A DNA stretch of 64,000 nt, taken from contig JBHGNT010000020.1 of the NCBI GenBank assembly GCA_043228905.1, positions 11,966,001 to 12,030,000 on the forward strand, written 5' to 3'. Under the pieces are notes generated by a model. That model did no database searches. It saw only the letters and a program-made list of their open reading frames with translations, and was not told where the DNA came from. The stretch is from Azolla caroliniana. Taxonomy: Eukaryota; Polypodiophyta. The position numbers were made by a program, and so were the translations under genes. Of the stretch, positions 20,905 to 33,582 are shown piece after piece (the first letter of the stretch is position 1; each line of letters opens with the position of its first letter).

Positions 20905-22531
20905 TTTGTCTGGATCTCAAGGCCTTCGAACTCACTATCGAGGGAGTGAGTCGATTCGTTGCCGTCGAAGTGATCATCTTCATACTCCGGCATTTTCGAC
21001 TTCCCTTTGTCCATCTTCGGCCTCGGCCGAGATGTGCTTTGATCGCTCAGGGGTTCTTGTGGCCCACTATGCCTTGTCGTAATTGGGTTTTCTTCAAACA
21101 TGCGCGTGAGTCGATCTTCGGCTTCTCTCTCTATTTCGGCAGAATCCGGGTCGAGCGGAATCGAAGTCGAAGTTGTCTCTAGTGCGTACCATTATGCGGA
21201 CTCGTCGAAAACGACGTCTCAACTTACTCGAGATTTTCAAGTTGAGGGGTTGTAGCACTTTTACCCCTTTTGCTCCAGTGAGTATCGTACAAGGATACAT
21301 TTCTCCGACTTCAGTTCGAGCTTTTGACGCTTCTCGTCAGGGATGGGCACGTATGCAATGGAGCCGAATATCCGAACATGCGATAGGTCTGGCTTCTTTC
21401 CGAAGAACTTCTCGTGCGGAGTAAGTTCGTGCACACTTGATGTCGTACACTGATTCATGAGATAAATGGCCGTGTTAGCTGCTTCTGCCCAATACGATTT
21501 TGGCATGTGCTTTTCGTTAAGCATAACTCGTGCCACTTTGAGGATTTGCCGATTCTTGTGTTCGGCCAATCCGTTTTGTTGTGGTGTATGTCGACACGAA
21601 AACTCTTGTCGTATTCCTTATTTCCGTAGAAACGCCGAAAATTCGTCGGAGAAGTACTCCTTGCATCCATCCGACCGAAGACATCGTACATGTCGGCCCA
21701 TGGCTTTCTCGACTTCATTCTTAAATTTTTGGAAGTGTTCGAACACTTTGCTCTTTTGTTGCATGGGGTAGATCTAGGTGTGCATGGAGAAGTCGTCAAT
21801 GAAGGCCACGTAGTATCGGCATCCGTTGAATGTAGCCGTTTGAGCCGAACCCCATACATTGGAATGAATTACGTCGAGTACGCCTTTGCTCACGTTCTGC
21901 TCCTTCGGAAATGGGTGTCAATGTTGCTTGCCGAATTGGCAAGCAGCACACACGCCTTCAATCTCTTTCTCCGTGAATGTCGGGACCCCGATGAAGACTC
22001 CTTTCGATTGCATTGCCTTGAGCTTTTGGAGGTTGATATGGCCAATCCGCTTGTGCCATAACTCTATGTCGGAATCAACTTTCATGCCCTTTGTGAACAT
22101 GGCCGATTTCATCTTGTGTGAGTCGAGAATGAACATTTGGCCCTCTCTTTGTCCGCGAGCGATGAGTCGGCCCTCTTTTTCGATGAAGCAACCACCTTGA
22201 TTAAATCGTACTTGCATTCTTTGCTCTACAATTTGGCCGACGGAGACCAAATTCTTCGTGATAGTTCGTATATGCAAGACATTTTTAATATAAGTTTGCT
22301 TACCTTCTTCTTCGAACGGAACATTGCCGATGTGTCGAATCGGGTGCGTAGTGTCATCTCCGGTTTTGACATAGCCGGTTGGTTCGGCTCTCGAAGTTCT
22401 CGGAACCATTCTTGATGCGACGTCATATGGTTCGAGGCACCAGAATCAACGAACCATACGTCTTCCGAACCGGAGGCACTAGTAGAAGTAGAGGCCGACA
22501 TAGAATTCACTCTATGTCTTATCACAAACAT
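20905..22531 (-). pseudogene. copia-2 protease and integrase, frameshifted
   Basis: The minus-strand reading gives VWFVDSGASNHMTSHQEWF (protease D-S-G) near 22460, then the integrase zinc site in ELWHKRIGHINLQ...CAACQFGKQH near 22060-21920. KSYWAEAANTAIYLMNQC and HVRIFGSIAYV follow near 21500-21360. At least three frame changes and several stops break it. Confidence 0.8.
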
Positions 22532-23509
22532 TCTGCCGCAATCGTCATAGTCGGAGTTGATGGCGTAGTTGGTGAGTTGTCGGCTAGTGGAGGCCGACTC
22601 GCGTATCTTCTTACAACATTCTTCTTCATGGTGACCAATTTTTCTGCAATATCCACATTCGACCGAGCTTTGTCGGTTTGGACCAGAATGGAAGCTCCCC
22701 CTTCTTCCGAAGGTTCCTCAATGGTTTCCGTCTTGATGCCGAAATTGCGAGTTGTTTTCGTAAGTCGGGCCTCGTCCGCCTCGTCCTTGACCGAATCGGC
22801 CTCTTCTTGCACGGTTGCGTCCTCTTCCTCCGTCCGAATGCGTGTAGAGCATGTGGCCTTCCGAGGCGTTATTCCTCGTTCGAACATCGTTTTCTTCGAT
22901 CAACAACATAGATTGACGCTTATCGAGCTGAGTGCATCACAAAGCTCCTTGATCTTCAAGGTGTAGCTTGTAATGGACATATCCCGTTGTTGGATGTTGT
23001 TCAACTCTTGGCGAAGTTGAAGCTTTCTCGTGGTCGTGTTGGCGGAGAAAATCTTTCGTAGATTCTCCCACGCTTCCTTCAGCGTCTCGGCTTCTCGAAT
23101 GTACCCGAGCATGTGGTCATGAACACATGTCACCAAGCAATACATCACTCAGCTTGCCGCTTGCTCCCACGTTGCATAGTTGGCGTCTTCCGGGTCGGGT
23201 TGGTTCTCTTGTGCTCCCTTGATGTAACCCCAATAACCTTGGCCGACAAGGTATTGGTGTATCTTGTACTCCCAATATGCGAAGTTGTTTCGGTAAACTT
23301 CTCGCTAGGGAGAGCGCAACACTCCCCATTTGAGTATTCATTGTCAATAAAAGCTTCCTTTCTTCTTGTCCTTCTCTCTCGAACACGAGCTATGTACTGG
23401 TACTATGATAAGGATGAGCCGGTTCTTCTTGAACATTGGCGTAGAGCACAACACACGGTCACGATGAGGCGAGTTGACCAGATTGAGCTACCAAATCATT
23501 CTGATACCA
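22532..23509 (-). pseudogene. copia-2 gag, frameshifted
   Basis: The segment at 23148-22900 reads WENLRKIFSANTTTRKLQLR, the copia capsid motif also seen in copia-1. A zinc knuckle CGYCRKIGHHEEEC is readable near 22650 in another frame. Upstream of 23148 the capsid start is spread over two frames. Primer site TGGTATCAGAAT lies at 23498-23509. Confidence 0.75.
23498..23509 (-). other. copia-2 primer binding site
   Basis: Minus-strand TGGTATCAGAAT follows the 5' LTR directly. It matches initiator tRNA-Met over the first ten bases. Confidence 0.85.
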
Positions 23510-23933
23510 TGTAAAGAATCGATGGTGATTCTTGTGTAGCGGAAGAGATGTGTGTTATGTGTATGTTTGAGAGGAATTAGAGGAGAGATAAGAGAACACA
23601 AGATAGATAGAAAAAGGAACACTCAAGAAAAAGGTGTATATTTCACAAGTAGAATAAGAATTACAAATTGTAGCATAATAAGGAGTCACAACCGACTAAG
23701 TATGAAGTATGAGGAGGGTGCTTTATATAGAGTCACCCTCTCTCTTCATTAACTTTACAACAACCCCTCTCTCTCTTGGGGAATGTGAAGACTCATAGTC
23801 ATGGGGAATATGTAATTCATTAGTTCTGTGTCATAGAATAGGATTCTATGACACAGAGTTAATGTGTAGAGAGTAGTGGTGTTTCTCTTGACCTTTGAGT
23901 AATCATAGATTCTCAAAAGGTGTGTTCACACGT
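23510..23933 (-). repeat. copia-2 5' LTR, main part
   Basis: 424 bp of the 452-bp LTR. The last 28 bp are displaced to 37935-37962 by the insertion of gypsy-A. Confidence 0.9.
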
Positions 23934-24603
23934 TGTCACGTTATTACGCGCGTGTGTGGAGAACAAGGCGGGACCACTGGGGTCTTGGAACGAGGAATAG
24001 GTGAGAAAAGGGAGAGAGAGAGACACGCTCACACACGTATAAACAGAGAAGCGCATGGGAACACGCCCCAACAACACAGGAGACACAAGTTGAACGGGGA
24101 ATAGAGTATAAGAACACCAGTGTACATGTATATAAATATATGTATGCAGACGACGCGAACGGTTACAACCGATCAGGTCGGCTAGACGGATACCGACGCC
24201 TGATCACCCACGCGCGCAGGGGAGAAAGATGGAGATTCTGCCAGAAGCACACGGGCGTTCCACGGAGCAGAATCAGCCTCTCGAGAACCTGCGCAAAGGA
24301 AAGCTATGGAGAATGATAGAGAAGGGCTCGGTCCCAGTCCGACAGCAGTTCGTCCCCTCTCGCGCGCGATACCCCCGTCTCCCTCTCTTTTATATCTCAA
24401 GGAGGGAGACCGTTTTCACCCGTATACATCACATTAATTCTCTGTCCTTTCGGACAAAGATACTCCTCGATTCTCCCTATAGAATATTGCTACCTAGGAT
24501 TTTACTTTTGTGCCTACCTATCTACTATACAACAGGGGGTGTGCCCACATGTAAGGGCCACGCTACACACAGTTTGCGCCTGGGGACGGTTTTCCTCACG
24601 ACA
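23934..24603 (-). repeat. gypsy-A 3' LTR
   Basis: 670 bp, TG...CA, preceded by TSD ACGT and followed by the element's polypurine tract (the complement of TCCGCCCCCACCT). Confidence 0.92.
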
Positions 24604-24715
24604 TCCGCCCCCACCTAACCGCGCATCCACCGGTATGCGCCAAAATTGGGTTCCTACTGGAGAAAAACGGTCCTTGCTTTTATTCCTTGTTTACCGGTTC
24701 GTCCTCCGCCTCGAG

Positions 24716-26669
24716 CTACTCGTCGTTGCTGTCCATGCCCCCTAGCTCCGGCTCACCGTCGTGTCGTTTCTTGAACGCTTTGATCCTCTTCCCCACTACC
24801 GGTATTGCCATTCTCGTACCGTCGAGCTCCGCGAGATGGTACGTCCCATTGTCGTTGGCGCCTGTTACTATGTAAGGCCCGAACCACCTCCTCGCAAACT
24901 TCCGCGTGGCCCTGCGCTGATTGTCGAGGCTGCTGTCGTAGACTAGCACCCAGTCGCCTTCCTCGATCTTCCTTGGTCGGAGCCGGTGTGTTCGGTCAAA
25001 CCAGGCTTTGTTCCTTATCCTCGCTACCCGAAGTTTCTCCGCGGCTCGCTCTACGTCCTCCGGCCTCCGCTTGAGCTGTCGAATCCGCGCCGCCAACAGT
25101 TCCTCCCGGCTCATCTCATCCCTCCAGTCCACCATGGCCCACGAGGAGATCGTTCGCTCTGTCGGCATGATCGGCTTCTATCCGAACATAAGCTCTGCCG
25201 GCATGAACCCGGTTACCGAACTGTGCGTAGTCCGGTCCGCCCACAAGGCATAAGGTAGCAGTCGTGGCCAGTTCTCGACTTGGCCTTCGCACGCCCGTAC
25301 TAGCTCTTTGACAATCGGCCTGTGTCCGCGCTCTACCTTCCCGTTCGCCTCCGGATTGTACGTTGTGGTGAGCAAAAGTTTGACTCCTAGCTGGTCGAAC
25401 AGCTCTTCGGCCTCTTCTGCGTCCAACTCACCATGGTCAGCCACGATCTTCCCTACGCACCCGTATCGACATATCACGTCCTCAATCGAAAACCGGCACA
25501 CGGCTGCAGTCATCTTGTTCTGCAAGGCTCGGCCTTCAACCTGGTTCGTTAGATCCTCCCGAGCCAGCACCAGATACCGCATCTGTCCTACCCCCATTGG
25601 CATCGTCACCAAATCCACCATCCACTTGAAGTGGACGGTCGTAGGGTAGGTCGGGTGAAGCTCGTCCCGGTGTCGGATCATGGAGTGCACCTGATAGCTT
25701 TCTCAAGTCGTCACGAACCGATGCACGTCCCGGTATAGTCCCGGCCACCAGTACTTCCCCTTTAGCTTTTCGAACGTGGCCCACGTTCCCCGGTGTCCAG
25801 CCCAAGAACTATCGTGGTACGCCGCCAGCAAATCCTCCTGTTCCTCCTTCTTCGCCACCACTCAGAGCGGGATGTTGTTCCTCTTCTTCGGGTGGTTCCA
25901 TATGTACCCGTCCCGGAGGAAGAATCGGTATGCTTTCTTCCGAGTCCAGTTGGCCTCATCCCTTGTCCATGCCGTGTCCGGTGTCATTGTTTTCAGGAAC
26001 CCGCCGATCTAAAGCCACTCCCCATTGTACTTGCTCTCGTCGAAATCGTTAAGCGTTGGAGAGCATTCCCTGCCGGTTGTTACGTAAGCCGCCTCGAAGA
26101 AGTCCACGCCGACTTCCTCGTCCTCCAAAACCATGCCACCCTCGTTTTTGAACCTCGCCCTTGAAAGCATGTCGGCCATGGCATTGTCTTTCCCGGAAAT
26201 GTGTCGTATTTCCAGATTCAGGGACTTGATGTACGCTATCCACTTAGGCATTGCCAGGTCCGGCGTCGCGCATCCGGAAACCATGCCAAGAATCGGGAGG
26301 CAGTCCGTCTCGATAATTACCTCTGTCCCGATCAGGTAGTCTTTATCGGCCTTTACCGCCAAAACGATACCCCAGAGCTCGCGTTTAACTTGGGCGTATC
26401 CTCGCTGTCGCTCGCTAAGGACCTTCGCGCCAAACCGGATCGGGAAACGCATGCCGTCCTCGTCCTCTTGGTTGACGACCCATCCGATCCCGATCGGACT
26501 CGTGTCTACCGTTACGTAAATTGGAGTGCTCTTTCCGTAGATAGCCTTTCGGAGCGCCGGAGCCGCGGCAAGTGCTTCCTTCATCTTCCGGACAGACTCC
26601 GTATGCTCGTCTCTCCACTCGAATTTTTGCCCCTTTTTCAGCAACCCGTATAACGGCTCTGCTACGTGG
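24716..26669 (-). pseudogene. gypsy-A RNase H and integrase
   Basis: Continues gypsy-A pol after the gypsy-B insertion. RNase H shows TVDTSPIGIGWVVNQ, KRELWGIVLAVKADK, ETDCLPILGMV and DMLSRARF. The integrase shows the zinc-site remnant, FKWMVDLVTMPMGVGQMRYL (first Asp), VADHGELDAEE (second Asp) and NPEANGKVERGHRP (Glu). The tail WFGPYIVTGANDNGTYHLAE resembles the integrase C-terminal SH3-like fold. Frameshifts near 26000, 25690 and 25170 break it. Confidence 0.85.
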
Positions 26670-26673
26670 GCGT

Positions 26674-27307
26674 TGTCGAGGTATTCCTCGCGGATACGTG
26701 GAATGAGGCGGGACCTCGGGGGTCCTGTACCGAAGAGTAAAAGAGAGAGACCCACTACGTGCGAGCGTAGAATCACAGGGACACGGCCCTTCGACGCAAA
26801 GACGTGAATGGGACAGCGACACAGAAAGACACGAAAGTATGTATGTATTCACAAGACAAACGACAAAAACACGAAGACAACAAAGCACGAAGTCGGTTAC
26901 AACCGAACAGGCCGGCGGACAGATGTCGATGCCTGTTCGTAAGCGCACAGAAAGACAGGAACAGGTTGGAGGTGCTGCCGGAAGCACTCGGGCTTTCCTC
27001 AAAGCAGCGCGAGCCTCCCGAAACCAGCACAGAAGGAAGCTATGGAGTCTGCGAACCAGAGAGAGAGAGAGAGAAGCCTTCGCGCCCAATCCGTCAGCAC
27101 TTCGTCCTCGACTCTCCGCGATCCCTTTACTCTCCTCGTCTCCCTCCTTTTATAGGCAAGGAAGGAGCCGTTTCCCTCCCCCTTTACTCCCTACCTACCG
27201 AATCTACCTAGGATCTCCCGTGTACAACTTAAGGCGCACGTGCATGAAGAGTCGGTTTCTACGCTCCGGTACACCGATTCCGCTTGTGGACGGTTTTCTT
27301 CACGACA
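26674..27307 (-). repeat. gypsy-B 3' LTR
   Basis: 634 bp. Contains an AG-rich microsatellite and, on the minus strand, a TATAAAAGG box near 27152. Confidence 0.93.
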
Positions 27308-27380
27308 TCCGCCCCCACCTAACCGCGCATCCACCGGCATGCGCCAAATTGTGATGGGACGGAGAAAACCGGTCCAGCCT

Positions 27381-28717
27381 TCATTCTTCGCCCGTCGGTT
27401 CTTCCTCGGTTTCGGATCGCTCGTCGTCGTGGTCTAAGTCAACCTGATCCGGCTCGTCATCGTGACGCTTCTTGAACGTCTTGATCCGCTTCCCAGCTAC
27501 CGGTATCGTCATTCTCGTACCGTCGAGTTCCGCTAGATGGTACGTCCCGTTGTCGTTGGCGCTTTGTACCACGTAAGGCCCGAACCACCTTCTTGCGAAC
27601 TTCCGCGTCGCTCGGTGCTGGTTGTCGAGGCTGCTGTCGTAGACAGCACCCAGTCGCCTTCCTCGATCTTCTTCGGTCGGAGCCGGTGTGTTCGGTCGAA
27701 CCTGGCTTTGTTCCTCATCCTTGCTCCCCGAAGCTTTTCCGCAGCTTGCTCCACGTCCTTCGGTCTCCGCTCGAGCTGTCGTATGCGCGCTGTCAACAGT
27801 TCCTCCCGGCTCATCTCGTCTCTCCAGTCCACGGTTGCCCATGAGGAGACCGTACGTTCGATCGGCATGATCGGCTTCTGCCCTAACATGAGCTCTGCCG
27901 GCATGAATCCGGTTACCGAACTGTGCGTAGTCCAGTCAGCCCACAACGCGTAAGGCAGTAGCCGCGGCCAGTTCCCGACTCGACCTCCGCATGCCCGAAC
28001 TAACGCCTTGACGATCGGTCCGTGTCCGCGCTCCACCTTTCCATTCGCCTCCGGATTGTACGCAGTGGTAAGCGAGAGCTTGACTCCTAGCCGGTCGAAC
28101 AGCTCCTCGGCCTCTTCGGCGTCCAACTCCCCGCGATCACCCACGATCTTCCCGACGCACCCGTACCGGCATATTACGTCCTCGAGCAGGAACCGACATA
28201 CGGCCGCAGTCGTTTTGTTCTGAAGGGCCCGGCCTTCCACCTGGTTCGTTAGATCTTCCCGAGCCAGGACCAGATACCGCATCTGTCCTACTCCTATCGG
28301 CATTGTTACCAGGTCTACCATCCATTTGAAGTGGATGGTCAGAGGGTACGTAGGGTGAAGTTCGTCCCAGTGTCGGACTATGGAGTGCATCTGACAGCTC
28401 TCGCAAGTTGTCACGAATCGATGCACGTCCCGGTACAATCCCGGCCACCAGTACTTCCCTTTTATCTTCTCGAACGTGGCCCAGGTTCCACGGTGTCCGG
28501 CCCAAGGGCTGTCGTGGTAGGCCGTCAGCAGCTCCTCCTGTTCTTCCTTCATCGCCACCACCCAGAGCGGAGCGCCGTCCCTCTTCTTCGGGTGCTTCCA
28601 TAAGTATCCGTCCCGGAGAAAGAATCGGTAAGCTTTCTTCCGGATCCGGTTGGCCTCGTCCTTCGTCCATGACGCATCCGGCGTCATTGTCCTCAAGAAT
28701 CCACGATCTGGAGCCAC
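27381..28717 (-). pseudogene. gypsy-B integrase
   Basis: A 394-codon frame. The HHCC zinc site is AYHDSPWAGHRG...TTCESCQMH. Core residues lie in FKWMVDLVTMPIG (Asp), VGDRGELDAEE (Asp) and NPEANGKVERGHGP (Glu). After EEGDWVL the frame shifts by one base, and the normal tail WFGPYVVQSANDNGTYHLAE continues in another frame to about 27381. Confidence 0.85.
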
Positions 28718-30735
28718 TCGCCGTCGTACTTGCTCTCGTCGAAGTCGTTAAGTGCCGGAGTGCTCGTCCCATCGGTCGTCACGTACGCCGACTCGAAGAA
28801 GTCCACGCCGACTTCTTCGTCCTCCGTAACCATGCCGCCCTCGTCATCAAACCTCGCCCTCGAAAGCATGTCGGCCATGGCGTTGTCCTTTCCGGAAATG
28901 TGTCGTATCTCTGGGTCCAAGGACTTGATGTACGCTATCCACCTGAGCATTGCCAGGTCCGGTGTCGCGCATCCGGAAACCATGCCAAGAATTGGCAGGC
29001 AATCCGTCTCGATAATCACTTCTGCCCCGATCAGGTAGTCTTTGTCGGCCTTTACTGCCGAAACGATACCCCAGAGTTCACGTTTAACCTGGGCGTACCC
29101 TCGCTGTCGCTCACTGAGGACCTTCGCGCCGAATCGGATCGGGAACCGAATGCCGTCCTCGTCTTCTTGGTTGACGACCCATCCGATCCCGGTCGGACTC
29201 GTATCCACCGTTATGTATACCGGGGTACCCTTCCCGTAAACAGCCTTCCGGAGCGCCGGTGCTGCCGCAAGAGCTTCCTTCAGCTTCCGGACCGACTCCG
29301 TATGCTCGTCTTGCCATTCGAATTTTTGCCCTTTCTTCAGCAGCCCGTATAGTGGCTCCGCAACGTGGGCGTAATGCGGGATCCATATGTGGTAGAATGC
29401 GCATGCCCCCAGGAACCTCCGAACTTCCGTAACCGAGCCACAGTCGGTCTTCATCACGGAGATGGCTTCTACCTTTGCCGGAGACGGCTTCCGGCCATAT
29501 GGCCCACATAGGTGTCCGACTAACAGGATTTCCGATTGCCCGAAGGCCGATTTCTCCCCGGAGAAGGTGAGCCTAGTATCCTCTAGCCTTTGTAGCACCT
29601 TCTCGCAGTCGTCGATGTGTTTCTTCACGAATCACCGGCATCCGTCCGGCCCGACTGTCTCGTCCTTCTCCTCCACCGGGCATCCCTTTATGGGGATGTC
29701 GTCAAGAAACGGCATGGTGATGTCCGGTATGCAATCCCTCAGTACTTTGTTCATTGCATTCACCATGTGGGCCACCGAGTTGGTCCCTCCTTGTGGCAGG
29801 GTACACATTCGCACTAGACCGAGGGGAGTTCGCATTGTCGTAATGTCTCTGCTCTCCACGCCTAGCTGGAACTGGTCGTACCCCGAGTACAGATCACCGA
29901 CCGAGTAAATCGACCTTCTGGCGAAGGCCTCCGCGAACTCGTCTATGGTCGGTCCGATTCCTGTGTTTCAAATGGTCACTCTATTGACCGGCTGCAGGTC
30001 TTGAATGAAGCGCAACGTTCCGTTTTTCTTCGGTACGGTGAACCATCGGTTCGAGTATGGGGCACTCGACGGTTCGAGAATGCCCATATCTACTTTCTGC
30101 CTCAATAGCTCCATCAATTTCGGGATGTGAGCTCTTGGTACCGGAATCGGCTTGAGATTCCACGGCACATGCGGTACCGTGAATATCACCATCGGCTCCA
30201 CGATCGTTGGGTCTACGCACCCGATCTCTTTCGGTGAGAATGCGAAGGCTTTCCCGTGCCTTCCGAGCATCCTCCGAAATCGGTCTTCCTCCGCCGGCAG
30301 TAGGAACCCGCCCCCACCGATTTTGAGCTCCCGGAGCGTCCCGTCGGTGAAGGTGTGTCCTATGCGGGCCGGATCTCGTAAACTGGGGTCCGACGCAACC
30401 CCTCTGATCCGGGACTCGCTGTCCTCCGGTAAGGGTGTCGCGACTGGCCTTACCTTCCGGTCCACAGTCTTGTACTTTGTGCTAACTCGTGCCGTCCGAT
30501 CCGACCCGAGGCCCCGACTGAAGTCCGCGATGACTTCGTACATCTCTTCGGAACATACCGGTATCGTCCGGTCTTCGTTGAGGTTTTCTCCGGCAACCTT
30601 CCTCAGCGTCCCTAAGGTGTCGTCGAAGGAGACCGCCTCCATGGCTCCGCTGATTTCCTCGTCCGAGCCGAGAACTCCGCATGCTTGAAGTCGCTCTTCC
30701 GCCCTTGTCTTTTCTCGGCCAACGATGCCGACCAT
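28693..30735 (-). pseudogene. gypsy-B reverse transcriptase and RNase H
   Basis: Frames 30738-29968 and 29628-28693, with the section between them in the same frame, cover pol. Motifs are EPSSAPYSNRWFTVPKKNGT, LYSGYDQFQL (catalytic Asp region), MPFLDDIPIKGC (FLDD active site), then RNase H with TVDTSPTGIGWVVNQ, ETDCLPILGMV and HISGKDNAMADMLSRARF. TGA codons near 29968 and 29630 replace CGA codons of gypsy-C. Both are C-to-T changes in CpG. Confidence 0.85.
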
Positions 30736-30738
30736 CAT

Positions 30739-32895
30739 ACACCCTCCGTTGTCGGAGAAGCAAAATCCCCTACCTATCGTACAGTCGTGGGGTCTTTCCC
30801 GAGTGTCCGGACTGTCTCGGCCCCACGCCTTGGCAGCCCTCTCTAAAAATCCTCCCGGTTCTCGCCACCGAGGGATTCGCGGTTTCTCTCGTGGTTCGGC
30901 CGCACCGTCAAAAATTGCACCGAATGGCGCCCGTCCTGGCTTTTGACCCTAGCGTAAGCCGAACCGTTGTCCAGCACCTTGGTCTCCAATCTTGCCGCCG
31001 TGATGTATGGTTCCCCTACTATGACCGGATGCGAAGACGTCTCCTGTACGAAGAAGTGCTGGTCAACCTCGACGTCGCCGATCTTGACTCGCACGTTCGG
31101 GCAGGCCCCATGCAGTTCCTCGGTGGCGCGCGTCGCCGCCCGTATCTTCCACCCGTGCTTGGTGTTGATCGGCCACCACCGGTTCCCGAACATCTCCGAT
31201 CTTTACCGGGGTCTCCGTGGTCGCTCGGGCCCAGTGTGGCCTCGAATAGTGGCTCTCCGCCCACTCATCTGCCAGCGCCGAGTCGTCGATGTGCGTCGTC
31301 CGCACCTCTACCGGTCTTTCCGCATCCGTCTCCGTTGACAGCCTCTTCCGTTTCACCAGGTCCACAATGGAGTCGTGGAATTCCTTCTTGGCGATCCCTA
31401 GCACCTCTCGCAATGACAGCTCCACTTTGTTGTCGAGGATCCGTTCCTCTAGGACCTTCCGTAGGTCCGTAGTCCTTTCTATTTCTGTCCCCAGTCGGTA
31501 CCCGCCCTTCCTGGGGTTATCTTGCGGGCCGGGCCCACCGGCATCGTTCCGTTGTTGTCCGAATCGGGTCTCGTACCGTTGTGAGGGCCCGGTCGCTCCG
31601 GCTTTCCCCACTCGTTTCTCTTCTACCAGAGCCTCGTAGTTCCGGCAAGCGGCTTCTACGAAGCCCGTCTTCTCCTCGACCGGATCGCTCCACCCGGTTA
31701 TTTCCCGGACCCGTCTCTCAGCGTGGTCCGTTTCATCTTTCCTCAGTCGCGCGTCGGCGAGGCCTTCCAGCATCGCCGACCAGAATCCGTCTTTGCCCTC
31801 CTTTCGAGCCTCGCTGCCCCCGACCCGAATGCCGGCCGACGCCGAGTAGTGGATGGCCTCCACGTGTCGGGCCGCTGCCTCTTCCATCAGTCTCTTTATA
31901 CCTCCTCGCCCGTCGTTTCGGCTCAGGGCCCTCCTAGTGTCGCCAGCGTGCACCCGGCCTTCCCACAGGTACACCACCCGGTTTCTCAGCGCCTCTGCGA
32001 AATCGCCGCAGTCCTTCCGAATGTGGCCGACCTCGTCGCACCACATGCACATGTTCCCCGTTGCCGGCCGTCGGTCACGAGCCGGATCGCCGCCTTCCCT
32101 TCGAGTCTAGGCGATCTGGAGATCCTTTATCGCCCGCGTCAACTCCTCTATCGCTGCTCCTCCGGACGAGCCATTGACCATGCTGGTCGAAGCCGGACCG
32201 GTTTCGAGCCATTCCCGGGTTTCTTCCCTTCGCACTTGCGGTGCCGGTTCAAGCCTCCTTGCTATAACAGAGCCCGCACCGGCCACCCCGTTGTCTGCCC
32301 ATTCTCGTCGTTTGTCGAAACGGCCACAGACTCTCTTAACCGCAGCCCAGTCGGTCGTCAACCCGTCTTCAGTTTCCAGCAAGGAGCCGACTTGATCCCG
32401 GTCCCGCTCGTCCACCGACTTGACGAACAGTAGGACCCGGCTCGTATCCAGGATAGTTCGGTCAAGCGCCGAAAGGCGCGCAAAGCGTTCTTCGAACTCC
32501 CGGAGGAGTGCCGACGCGTTTCTTCATTTGCCGGGGGACTCCACCCATTCCATGAAGTCCCGTTTCGAAAGCCGGAGCGCGTCGTCCAGCCCATATTTCT
32601 CTAGGAGTCGGCCTTCGAACTCCTCCCAGGTACGGCTCTCCGCCCGTACCTCGAGCACCTCCGCATGGATGCTCGGCATCGCCACCCGAGGGAACCCGGC
32701 AAGACGCCTCTCTTCCGGAATGTCCCGCATCAGCATTTCCGCCCCGTAGGACGCCAAATACCTCGTGGCATCCTTTCCGCTGAAACGGCCGATCGTACCG
32801 ACGACCGCCTCAATGGCTCTGTCGAGGGCACCGGTGCCCTCGCGTGTGCTCAATATTCGATCCACGGCCGAAGCCATGGCCTCTGCAAGATCTGA
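30739..32895 (-). pseudogene. gypsy-B gag-protease with a deleted protease centre
   Basis: Gag begins at the ATGAGGGGGTC start (32905 or nearby) and has a TGA near 32525. The zinc knuckle CMWCDEVGHIRKDC lies near 32050. The protease block loses 65 bp compared with gypsy-C exactly where the D-H-G-S catalytic motif should be (junction about 31171-31176), shifting the frame. The gag frame otherwise ends at TAG 30845-30843 within GGATTTTTAGAG, where pol begins in the -1 frame. Confidence 0.85.
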
Positions 32896-32929
32896 CCCCC
32901 TCATCTTCTGCTCTTCTGCCGCCTCCTTC

Positions 32930-32944
32930 ACGTCGGGTTCACCA
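32930..32944 (-). other. gypsy-B primer binding site
   Basis: Minus-strand TGGTGAACCCGACGT, a few bases inside the 5' LTR. The same sequence is found in gypsy-A (37232-37246) and gypsy-C (53074-53088). The matching tRNA was not identified. Confidence 0.8.
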
Positions 32945-32948
32945 AATA

Positions 32949-33582
32949 TGTCGAGGTATTCCTCGCGGATACGTGGAGTGAGGCGGGACCTCGGGGGTCC
33001 TGTACCGAAGAGTAAAAGAGAGAGACCCACTACGTGCGAGCGTAGAATCACAGGGACACGGCCCTTCGACGCAAAGACGTGAATGGGACAGCGACACAGA
33101 AAGACACGAAAGTATGTATGTATTCACAAGACAAACGACAAAAACACGAAGACAACAAAGCACGAAGTCGGTTACAACCGAACAGGCCGGCGGACAGATG
33201 TCGATGCCTGTTCGTAAGCGCACAGAAAGACAGGAACAGGTTGGAGGTGCTACCGGAAGCACTCGGGCTTTCCTCAAAGCAGCGCGAGCCTCCCGAAACC
33301 TGCACAGAAGGAAGCTATGGAGTCTGCGAACCAGAGAGAGAGAGAGAGAAGCCTTCGCGCCCAATCCGTCAGCACTTCGTCCTCGACTCTCCGCGATCCC
33401 TTTACTCTCCTCGTCTCCCTCCTTTTATAGGCAAGGAAGGAGCCGTTTCCCCCCCCCTTTACTCCCTACCTACCGAATCTACCTAGGATCTCCCGTGTAC
33501 AACTTAAGGCGCACGTGCATGAAGAGTCGGTTTCTACGCTCCGGTACACCGATTCCGCTTGTGGACGGTTTTCTTCACGACA
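32949..33582 (-). repeat. gypsy-B 5' LTR
   Basis: 634 bp, nearly identical to the 3' copy. Minus-strand TATAAAAGG near 33428 is the likely promoter core. Confidence 0.93.

Larger units (their letters stand above)
26674..33582 (-). mobile_element. gypsy-B: youngest element, inserted in gypsy-A pol
   Basis: LTRs 26674-27307 and 32949-33582 are both 634 bp, begin TGTCGAGG and end CACGACA, and differ at only four positions (about 0.6%). The duplication reads GCGT on the left and GTGT on the right. The intact target reads GTGGGCGTAATGC in related copies. Primer site (32930-32944) and polypurine tract match gypsy-A and gypsy-C. Pol is readable over most of its length but has two TGA codons where gypsy-C has CGA, a stop in gag, a 65-bp loss in protease and a frameshift late in integrase. 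Despite its young LTRs, this copy cannot make its own proteins. Confidence 0.95.

Noticed and set aside
26415-27354. ORFs crossing the gypsy LTRs with Ser/Arg/Leu-rich peptides
   Set aside because: They are repeated identically in every LTR (for example 32939-33725 and 58921-59490) and match no protein. They are LTR sequence read by chance.
28408-29352. 314-codon plus-strand ORF inside gypsy-B
   Set aside because: It is antisense to the gypsy-B RNase H and integrase. GC-rich coding DNA often leaves the opposite strand open.
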